NCBI GenBank assembly: GCA_028278625.1
Contig: JANQDY010000106.1
Coordinates: 1-31,226 of the forward strand
Reading direction: 5' to 3'
DNA: 31,226 nucleotides
Source of the DNA: Thermodesulfobacteriota bacterium
GTDB lineage: Bacteria; Desulfobacterota; DSM-4660; Desulfatiglandales; Desulfatiglandaceae
The position numbers were made by a program, and so were the translations under genes. The notes beneath the pieces are model-generated. The model made no database searches. It was not told the origin of the DNA and saw only the letters and a list, made by a program, of their open reading frames with translations. Shown here piece by piece: positions 22,863-29,597 of this stretch. Positions within the stretch are counted from its first letter, which is position 1. Every line of letters begins with the position of its first letter.

Positions 22863-23312
22863 CTAATGCCCGTTTTCAGCGATCTCTAACGCCCAGCCCA
22901 TCACTTCCTCTTCCGCATCCTCCGGATCACCGTCGATTTTCAGGGATTCCCAGGGAAGCATTCCTCCCATTTTTTCAAGCTTTTCACCGATGACGTCCAC
23001 GGCCCCGCAAAAATGTGTGTAAGAGCTGTCGCCGCAACCAAAAACCGCCGCCTTCTTACCGTTGATGGATACGGCGTCCATCTCCTCGTAGAACTCGGCA
23101 AAATCCTCCTGGATTTCGATCTCTTCATCGCCCCATGTGGAAGCCCCTAAAAGGAGCAGGTCGTAGTCCCATGAAAGCTCCTCAGGAGAGGTCTCATCCA
23201 CGTTTTTCAAAACCGTGTCCCAGTCCTTTTCCTCAAAGATGTCGCTTATCCTTTCCGCCACCGATTCGGTGTTTCCGGTGGTTGAACCGTATACGATCAG
23301 TACCTTTCCCAT
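22863..23312 (-). CDS. Flavodoxin
   Basis: A 149-residue short-chain flavodoxin that carries one FMN as an electron carrier. The phosphate loop is VYGSTTGNTE (residues 6-15), the first FMN loop is GASTWGDEEIE (Trp near 60) and the second is FGCGDSSYTHFC (near 90). The start at 23312 is chosen because GGAGATG precedes it; the frame extends to 23339 without a good site. It lies 64 bp after the unknown ORF upstream and heads the cluster of small genes. A strong promoter lies upstream of that ORF. Confidence 0.93.
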   Translation of the reverse strand: MGKVLIVYGSTTGNTESVAERISDIFEEKDWDTVLKNVDETSPEELSWDYDLLLLGASTWGDEEIEIQEDFAEFYEEMDAVSINGKKAAVFGCGDSSYTHFCGAVDVIGEKLEKMGGMLPWESLKIDGDPEDAEEEVMGWALEIAENGH

Positions 23313-23375
23313 TGTTATCATCTCCTTTCCTTTGCACAAAAGATCCCATAAAAATGGCGGTGCCCTCTGTCTGGG

Positions 23376-23888
23376 CTACCGCTTTGCAGTGGTAACCGCC
23401 AGCGGCCCTCGCGGGGTTTCCAGCACGCGCGACAGCACCCAATGGAACCCCAGTTGAATCGCGGACTCCGCTATGGCATCGGTCACCACGGATATGTCTT
23501 CGACGGCACTCCGTGAATCGGAATCATGATCTCCAAAAAGGGGGAACACGCCGGTTTCATCGGGCGTTTTCTCCAGCAAACTGACAAAATAGCCCCCAGG
23601 TTCGAGAGCGCCATGAAGATGACGGAGCACCCCGTCCACACCTTTCGTATCCGAACGAAGCAAAACGCTTACGAGTACACGATCCCATTCAATGTTGCTG
23701 TCCGGTTCCATAAAAAGGGCGTCACCCGATTCAATGTAACACCGCACCAATTCCGTAAGCAGAAGCCCATTCGACAACCCTCCCTCGGAGCTTACATCCC
23801 GAAGAGCGAAAACAGACCAATGGCAGTGTGCGGTCAGCGTCACTGGCGGGGTGTGGCACTCTGAGCATTGAATCAGTTGAAAAACCAT
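23376..23888 (-). CDS. Hypothetical protein, weakly methyltransferase-like
   Basis: A 170-residue acidic protein from the ATG at 23888, about 76 nt after a predicted transcription start. The segment LRHLHGALEPGGYFVSLLEK resembles the post-core strand of class I methyltransferases, but no SAM-binding glycine loop is present, so catalytic activity is doubtful. The N-terminus has CSECH (residues 8-12), a haem-type motif by chance or a zinc knuckle; there is no signal peptide, so haem attachment is unlikely. It precedes the flavodoxin gene in the same direction. Confidence 0.55.
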   Translation of the reverse strand: MVFQLIQCSECHTPPVTLTAHCHWSVFALRDVSSEGGLSNGLLLTELVRCYIESGDALFMEPDSNIEWDRVLVSVLLRSDTKGVDGVLRHLHGALEPGGYFVSLLEKTPDETGVFPLFGDHDSDSRSAVEDISVVTDAIAESAIQLGFHWVLSRVLETPRGPLAVTTAKR

Positions 23889-23970
23889 CTGTCGGCTTCA
23901 TCAATCCCGTGATGGAAAAATTTCTGTTTGACGATTGCTGGTGTTGCTTTCGCTGGCCGAAATGGAAACC

Positions 23971-23999
23971 ATTTTATAATCAAAAATATATTTTGTCAA
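23971..23999 (-). promoter_or_regulatory. Strong sigma70 promoter upstream of the flavodoxin cluster
   Basis: The minus strand has TTGACA (23994-23999), a 17-nt A/T spacer and TAAAAT (23971-23976). The dyad AACAA-n4-TTGTT (23998-24011) overlaps the -35 edge and could be an operator. It is the only strong promoter seen for the block 23888-21787. Confidence 0.65.
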
Positions 24000-24033
24000 C
24001 AACATATTGTTAGTTATGCAAAACTTATTTGAC

Positions 24034-24066
24034 AAAAAAACAGAGATGGTTTCTAAAACTCTCTCT
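24034..24066 (-). terminator. Intrinsic terminator of the siaABCD operon
   Basis: Directly at the siaD stop, the minus strand forms AGAGA and GTTT paired with AAAC and TCTCT around a 3-nt loop, with a 2x2 internal mismatch, followed by G and seven T (24034-24040). It closes the long signalling operon before the flavodoxin promoter. Confidence 0.65.
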
Positions 24067-25184
24067 CATGCTGCTGATCTCGCTGCTGCCCCTTTTGGGC
24101 CGTATGCGCATACGCGATTGCGACCCTCTCTTTTTGCCCGATACAATGCCTTGTCTGCGGCTTTCAACAATCCTTGAACGTCTGAAACGCCACTGTTGAG
24201 GGTGCATAGCCCGATGCTTACGGTCGTCTTGATCACATCATCGGCGATGCACAGGACGTCTTTCTCAACGTTTTTCCTCAAGCGTTCAGCGATTTGCAGG
24301 GACCGGATTCGATCCACATCCCATAGGATCACTGCGAATTCCTCTCCGCCCAACCGCCCAAGGATATCTCTGTCTCTGAGCCCTTTTCGGCAGGCGGACG
24401 CAATCCTTTTAAGAGCCTGATCCCCTGCCACATGACCGAAGCGATCGTTGACCGTCTTAAAATAATCCACATCGATCATGATCAAGGACAAGGGGTGATG
24501 TGACTCACATGCCTGTCGAAAACTCTCCTGCAACTTTTCCATAAACCGCCTGCGATTGTACACTCCGGTGAGTCCATCCCTATTGGCCATACGGCAGAGA
24601 TGCGCGTGGCGCTTTTTCCTTTCGGTAATGTCCAAAACCAAGCCATCAATATGGGTTAAGGCACCGTTGTCGTCGCAAAACGCCTGAGCGCTGAACTCTG
24701 CCCATATGCAATCGCCTTCTTTTCTTATGATTTCCGTTTGGTATTGCTTGCAACCGCCATTTCTGGTTACAGCCGCATAGAGCTTTTTGTAACCTTCCTG
24801 GCACTCCAGGCGTGATTTCCCGGACGGTTCCTTCAGTAGATGCTCGGGAGATTGATATCCCAAGATTTGTGCCATTGCAGGGTTGACATGAATGAGCCTG
24901 CCTGAAGGGTTGCTGCGAAAGATCCCTTCGGCCGCGTTTTCAAAGAGATTGTGGTAGGTCCTTTCACTTCGAACGAGGCGTTTATTGAGACCGTTCAATT
25001 GGTTTTGCATGCGGTCGCTGAACCGGACAAGCCTTTGGGCCTGCTTGAACAGCTTTTCATACTTGTCCGCAAGCCACTCAAAATCCCCCACAGGGACCAG
25101 GCCATTCCCCAGTCCGTGTGCGAGTACCTTCCGGGCCGCCTTGAGAACTTTCTGTTCAGTCTGGAATAGTCCGCCGGAACCCAT
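24066..25184 (-). CDS. siaD: SiaD-like diguanylate cyclase with PAS domain
   Basis: A 372-residue cytosolic enzyme that makes c-di-GMP. The N-terminal ~70 residues are a coiled coil as in SiaD (VLKAARKVLAHGLGNGLVP). A PAS domain follows (about 75-190, VNPAMAQILGYQSPEHLL), then a GGDEF domain with the active GGEEF (280-284) and an intact product-inhibition site RDRD (271-274). Pseudomonas SiaD lacks the PAS domain, so this protein probably adds a second input. The start at ATG 25184 is 11 nt after the siaC stop; a TTG at 25193 is the alternative. It is the last gene of the operon and is followed by a terminator. Confidence 0.88.
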   Translation of the reverse strand: MGSGGLFQTEQKVLKAARKVLAHGLGNGLVPVGDFEWLADKYEKLFKQAQRLVRFSDRMQNQLNGLNKRLVRSERTYHNLFENAAEGIFRSNPSGRLIHVNPAMAQILGYQSPEHLLKEPSGKSRLECQEGYKKLYAAVTRNGGCKQYQTEIIRKEGDCIWAEFSAQAFCDDNGALTHIDGLVLDITERKKRHAHLCRMANRDGLTGVYNRRRFMEKLQESFRQACESHHPLSLIMIDVDYFKTVNDRFGHVAGDQALKRIASACRKGLRDRDILGRLGGEEFAVILWDVDRIRSLQIAERLRKNVEKDVLCIADDVIKTTVSIGLCTLNSGVSDVQGLLKAADKALYRAKREGRNRVCAYGPKGAAARSAA

Positions 25185-25195
25185 AATAACCAACC

Positions 25196-25582
25196 CTATG
25201 CGGGAATCGCCTCCAGCCTGACATCAACCTGTTCATAGTCCATCTGAAACTCTTCGCCGCTTTCCCGGATGATCTCGTTTTCCTCATCAAATCGCCAGTA
25301 CACGGTGATCCTCCGACCCAGTTCAGCGGCGTCTTCCAGAAGGTCAAAAAGATTCATGATGGCCTTTGAACTGCTGCTGTTGTAATAGAGCAATTCAAAA
25401 TCGACCTGGAGCCCTTTTTGCGGGGACCTTCCAAGCCATTCACCGAGCCAGCGTAAAACAGGTTCGTAGAATCGCGACGCATTTTCAGGGTACGATTCGC
25501 CTTTGATGTAAAGAACAGATGAATCCACGTCAAAGTAGATATTCGGTGTGGAATTGGATGCCGCAATGTTCAAAGGTTCCAT
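25196..25582 (-). CDS. siaC: SiaC-family regulatory phosphoprotein (DUF1987)
   Basis: A 128-residue protein from the ATG at 25582 (GAGGA seven bases upstream); the frame runs on to 25651, but into siaB. The family motif FELLYYNSSSSKAIMNLFDLL is near residues 62-82. In Pseudomonas SiaC the phospho-acceptor Thr lies at this NTSS site; here all candidates are Ser (69-72). SiaC binds SiaD when unphosphorylated and activates it. SiaB phosphorylates SiaC and SiaA dephosphorylates it. The gene order siaA-B-C-D is complete here. Confidence 0.88.
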   Translation of the reverse strand: MEPLNIAASNSTPNIYFDVDSSVLYIKGESYPENASRFYEPVLRWLGEWLGRSPQKGLQVDFELLYYNSSSSKAIMNLFDLLEDAAELGRRITVYWRFDEENEIIRESGEEFQMDYEQVDVRLEAIPA

Positions 25583-25592
25583 ATAACATTCC

Positions 25593-26144
25593 TCAAATAA
25601 TCGCCTTAAGGGCAAAGAAAGCGAGCCCATCGTCCAGGGGCCGTAGGTCAAAGGAGATCGGCGCTGTGGAACGGCGGGCCATTTCGATAAGGCCCAGACC
25701 CGCGCCCATGCTGTCTGCTTTTGGATGGGCCCTGCGCCTTTCCTTATAGAGCTTTCGTAGCGCTTCCGGATCCATCTCTCGGATCATGGTCAGATCCCGA
25801 ACAAGCGGTACGGCTTTCTCAAGTGCCACATAGTTCCCGCAGCATACATAGTACTGTCCATCCTGAAACCCGATCACCAGTACCCCGGCCTTGATCTCCG
25901 ACTCCCGGTCTTGTATGGGCGCCGTGATCTCAGCGGAATAGTTCATGATGTTTTGGCTCTGCTCGACGAATACGGAAAAAACCCGCTGTATGGTTCCCAG
26001 GGCCGTCAGTTCCATCTTCATCTTTTTGCGCATGGTTTCACCGATCCCTTCCAAGATAATCTGAGACAGGGGGCCGCTGAAACTGAAAATGACGCCATCT
26101 CTTTTGAGCCCTTCATAGAAGTGATTCAGATGCTCGATTTGCAT
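25593..26144 (-). CDS. siaB: SiaB-family protein kinase
   Basis: A 183-residue soluble GHKL-type kinase that phosphorylates SiaC. The N-box is FVEQSQNIMNYSAE (about residues 59-72) and the ATP-lid glycines are SMGAGLGLIEMARRS (about 145-159). It lacks a histidine-phosphoacceptor domain, as expected for a kinase of SiaC. It starts 9 bp after the siaA stop and ends 10 bp before the siaC start. Confidence 0.87.
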   Translation of the reverse strand: MQIEHLNHFYEGLKRDGVIFSFSGPLSQIILEGIGETMRKKMKMELTALGTIQRVFSVFVEQSQNIMNYSAEITAPIQDRESEIKAGVLVIGFQDGQYYVCCGNYVALEKAVPLVRDLTMIREMDPEALRKLYKERRRAHPKADSMGAGLGLIEMARRSTAPISFDLRPLDDGLAFFALKAII

Positions 26145-26153
26145 ATTTTCTCC

Positions 26154-27335
26154 TCATCCCCTTGAAACGGAAAAGCCCAACAATGTTATGTCGTCCCGCT
26201 TTTCCTCTTGGCCGGCGTAAGCTTTCCATGACGTCGCCAGATGTCTTTGCTGTTCGACAAATGGCTGACCGGATACCTCCGCCAAAAGACCCTTGAGTCT
26301 GTTTTTGCCTAAGGGCAACCGTTTTTTGCCGCCAACCTGATCCATGATGCCGTCCGTGGCCAGATAAAACGCCATGGGACATTCCAATTTGATGGTGTGG
26401 TTGGCAAAGCGGCGGTCTTTTGCCACGCGCAAATCCCCGATGCCCATTCGATGCCCCTTGATTTCACATATCTCCCCGCCGGCCTGGTAGAAGAGCGGCA
26501 GGCCTGCTCCGGAAAATGTCACCTCGTCATGTTGGGTGCTGATGTGGCAGACGGCTGCGTCAAATCCGTCGTCGATCCGACAATCAGCGCCGTTGCGACC
26601 CAAAAACGTGTTGAGCTGGGTATTCATATGCTGCAATACCATACCCGGGTTGCGGCTGAATTGAGGCCCTGAGCACCTATCCAACAAGGCATGGACGATA
26701 AGGGTCATAAAGGCGCCCGGAACGCCGTGCCCGGTGCAGTCTATGGCCGCGACAAAATAGCCGTTATCCGTTGAGGTGACCCAATAAGTATCTCCGCCCA
26801 CCACGTCGCGCGGTTCCCACCATACAAAATAGTCTTCAAATGCATTCTGCAACAAGGCGGAAGAGGGGAGCAAAGTGTGCTGGATTCGGCTTGCGTATTC
26901 AATGCTTTCCATGATTTTGGCTTGTGCGGCATTGAGGGCCTTGAAAGCGCTGACCAATTTCTCTTCCCGCGCGGCAATGATCTGCCCCATCCAGTAGAGA
27001 TTCCGTTTGGCTCTCAAAAAATCATTTTCCTCGCCCCTTTCGGGGGGAAGTGAAAAGGCGGCATGATACATGCCCCGTTTTACCGCTCGACAATACTCAT
27101 TGATCCGCCTGACGTTCCTGAGCACCATGATGTTGCTGAGCCAACCGCAGAGGGGAAACTGAACCATAATCAGCACCACCAGGTAGACGGCGGCAAACGG
27201 GAGAATCCGTTGTGAAGGATAGTAATACAAAAGTATCAGATTGGCACCGGCGGGCACCACCGACAGAGCAAAAAAAAGGACCACCATCTTAAGTTTGGTG
27301 TCCACATCCGCCAGTCTGTCCAACAATCGGGTCAT
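26154..27335 (-). CDS. siaA: SiaA-like PP2C/SpoIIE-type protein phosphatase
   Basis: A 393-residue membrane phosphatase. Two hydrophobic helices (about 17-39 and 45-66) enclose only a short loop, followed by a HAMP/coiled-coil-like linker (70-155) and a PP2C domain. Metal-binding acids are in VVGGDTYW (D182), AAIDCTGHG (D199), LATDGIMDQ (D328) and EKRDDITLL (D381/D382). It would dephosphorylate SiaC. Pseudomonas SiaA has a large periplasmic sensor domain; this one does not, so sensing may rest on the upstream MCP and kinase. Its ATG overlaps the kinase stop (ATGA). Confidence 0.88.
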   Translation of the reverse strand: MTRLLDRLADVDTKLKMVVLFFALSVVPAGANLILLYYYPSQRILPFAAVYLVVLIMVQFPLCGWLSNIMVLRNVRRINEYCRAVKRGMYHAAFSLPPERGEENDFLRAKRNLYWMGQIIAAREEKLVSAFKALNAAQAKIMESIEYASRIQHTLLPSSALLQNAFEDYFVWWEPRDVVGGDTYWVTSTDNGYFVAAIDCTGHGVPGAFMTLIVHALLDRCSGPQFSRNPGMVLQHMNTQLNTFLGRNGADCRIDDGFDAAVCHISTQHDEVTFSGAGLPLFYQAGGEICEIKGHRMGIGDLRVAKDRRFANHTIKLECPMAFYLATDGIMDQVGGKKRLPLGKNRLKGLLAEVSGQPFVEQQRHLATSWKAYAGQEEKRDDITLLGFSVSRG

Positions 27336-29515
27336 CGCACGAATCCCGTAGGTTCAGACTCTCCATCCAATACAAGATGAATGTGTTCGGAAAGAGTGGC
27401 CATGCTATATGGCTTCTGAATGAATCCGCAGGAAGGGTCTGCACGCGTAAGGCGGTCGATCTTTTCGCTGACCGTATGGCCGCTTGAGAAGATCACGGGA
27501 ATTTCGGGCGCGATTTCACGAATGAGTTCGAAGGTCTTCTCGCCGTCCATATCCGGCATGATCATGTCCAGTATCACAAGGTCGATGTCATGGGACATGG
27601 CATCCACCGCTCTTACGGCCTGCCGTCCCCCTTTTGCCACAACAACCTCATATCCCAGCTTTTCCAGGATGGCCTGTGCAACATCGGAGACAAGGTCTTC
27701 ATCGTCCACCAGCAGGATCTTTCCCGAACCCCGATCCGGCCTTGCTTCTCTTTGGACTTCAGGGGGCGGCTCCTTTTCCGATGCGGGCAGAAAAATGCTG
27801 AAGCTCGTTCCACAACCGGGCTTACTTCGTACCGCAACAACACCGCCATGGTTCTTAATGATACCGTAAGCCGATGCAAGGCCCAATCCCGTCCCTCGCC
27901 CCCTTTCCTTGGTGGTGAAAAAGGGATCGAAAATCCGCTTCCGGGTGTCCTTGTCCATGCCGATGCCCGTATCCGTAATGTCGATTCTAACGAAAGGCCC
28001 CGGCTCGATACCGTGTAACCCACAGAAGCTTCTTTCCGGCACGACGGTTTCGGTGGTCAGAAGGATCAGGCCTCCGTTGGGCATGGCCTGCCAGGCGTTG
28101 ATTAGCATGTTCAGCAGAACCTGTTCGATTTGATTCTGATCGACCTCCACCACGGCGGAGTTTTGTTCAGACTTGAAATGAATCCGAAGACCCTTTTTGG
28201 TCCTTCCAAACATAGCGGCGCTGGTGCGAACCAGATCATTGATATCGATGGGTTTTACCAGATATTTCCCGCCCCTGGCAAAACCCAATAGCTGATCCGT
28301 GAGGGTCTTGGCGCTTTGGATGTGAGACTCGATGGCGTCCGTATGTTCAAGATGGGGATGGGCAGGCGGGAGGTCCAGACCGATGAGGGAAGTGCGCCCC
28401 TGAATGCCCATGAGCAAATTATTGAAGTCATGGGCAACGCCGCTGGCAAGGGTGCCGATGGCCTCGAATTTCTGGGTCTGAAGGAGGTGTGCCTCCAGCC
28501 TTTTGTGCTCGGTAATATCTGCGACACAACCCAGAAAGCTGGAAGGATTTCCTCCCGAGTCCCGGATCAGGCTCGCGTCAAGAAGCCCGTAGACAACATG
28601 TCCTTCCTTATGAATGAAATGCTTCTTCATATTGTAGTGGTTGATTTCTCCTTTGAGAAGCTGGTTCTGCTTTCTCAGGTTTTCCTGCAACGAATCCGGA
28701 TGGGTGAAATCGGCGATGGAGCGGCCCACGAGTTCCTCTTCTTCATAACCCAACATCCGGCAGTAGGCCCGATTCGCGTTGAGAATCCTGAAATCGAGGG
28801 AAACGCGCGCCACGCCGATTTTCATGCGGTTGTAGATGCTGCGGTACAAGGCTTCGTTTTCCCTCAAAGCACGTTCCGCATCAATCCGTTCAGTGATATC
28901 CGTGAAAACGAACTCGAAATGTCTCGGTTCGCCCTTGGCATCCATATGAATGAAGCCGCTCCCGATGACAACGGGGCATCGCTGGTCCTTTTCTTTGGGG
29001 CAGAGGGTCGTCTCTAAGTTTTCGATCTTTCCGGTTTTGAGTAGGGTCTTGAGCAAATGATCCAGGATGCCTGTTTCGGCAAAGATTCTCTCGATGGGAA
29101 TGCTTTTCATTGCGGACCCGGAAGGGTAGCCGAGTAGCCGAACTGCGGCAGGATTTGCTTCGATTAATTGCAGTTCATGATCGAGGATCACTATGGCGTC
29201 TCGAGTGCTCTCAAAAAAATTATGATACTCCTGTTCCCGTTCCAGCAGTTCCGCATATGCCCTGTTCAGCCGATTATTTTCAGCCATCAGCATTGCGATT
29301 TCCTCCATCTTCTGAAAAGGATACCTTTTCTGATTGCCGTGAAACCGGTCTTTGGCGGCGGTGATGTACGAATTGTCCGATTCGGAAAGCCGCTGTTTGA
29401 ATGTAACCATGTTTCGGTCCCTGAGAACCGTTTCTCCGTCTTGTTCAGGATCTCCGCATTTGGAGCGGGCACAACGCTTTTCCCCGGAAGGCATGGGGGT
29501 AGTATTTACCTGCAT
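27332..29515 (-). CDS. PAS-PAS hybrid sensor histidine kinase with C-terminal receiver
   Basis: A 727-residue cytosolic kinase from the ATG at 29515 (AAGGAGG eleven bases upstream; the frame extends into the MCP gene). Order: coiled coil (70-98), PAS (100-210), PAS (220-338), HisKA with H362 in VAHDFNN, HATPase_c (N-box LLNMLINAWQAM near 467, DTGIGM near 515, GTGLGL near 541), then a receiver domain (about 598-720) with acceptor D650 in VILDMIMPD and the late Lys in IQKPYS. No membrane segment is seen, so it senses internal signals. It is translationally coupled to siaA, placing a phosphorelay beside the SiaB/SiaA switch. Confidence 0.9.
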   Translation of the reverse strand: MQVNTTPMPSGEKRCARSKCGDPEQDGETVLRDRNMVTFKQRLSESDNSYITAAKDRFHGNQKRYPFQKMEEIAMLMAENNRLNRAYAELLEREQEYHNFFESTRDAIVILDHELQLIEANPAAVRLLGYPSGSAMKSIPIERIFAETGILDHLLKTLLKTGKIENLETTLCPKEKDQRCPVVIGSGFIHMDAKGEPRHFEFVFTDITERIDAERALRENEALYRSIYNRMKIGVARVSLDFRILNANRAYCRMLGYEEEELVGRSIADFTHPDSLQENLRKQNQLLKGEINHYNMKKHFIHKEGHVVYGLLDASLIRDSGGNPSSFLGCVADITEHKRLEAHLLQTQKFEAIGTLASGVAHDFNNLLMGIQGRTSLIGLDLPPAHPHLEHTDAIESHIQSAKTLTDQLLGFARGGKYLVKPIDINDLVRTSAAMFGRTKKGLRIHFKSEQNSAVVEVDQNQIEQVLLNMLINAWQAMPNGGLILLTTETVVPERSFCGLHGIEPGPFVRIDITDTGIGMDKDTRKRIFDPFFTTKERGRGTGLGLASAYGIIKNHGGVVAVRSKPGCGTSFSIFLPASEKEPPPEVQREARPDRGSGKILLVDDEDLVSDVAQAILEKLGYEVVVAKGGRQAVRAVDAMSHDIDLVILDMIMPDMDGEKTFELIREIAPEIPVIFSSGHTVSEKIDRLTRADPSCGFIQKPYSMATLSEHIHLVLDGESEPTGFVR

Positions 29516-29597
29516 AGTCTCGATTTCCTCCTTTTGAAACAATTCCCCTGAGGGCAAGGTTCGTTTTCGAGGGCCAAGATAAACCCGACCAGAAATA

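Noticed and set aside
23853..23867. CSECH as a c-type haem site
   Set aside because: A single motif without a signal peptide; cytosolic location makes haem attachment unlikely.
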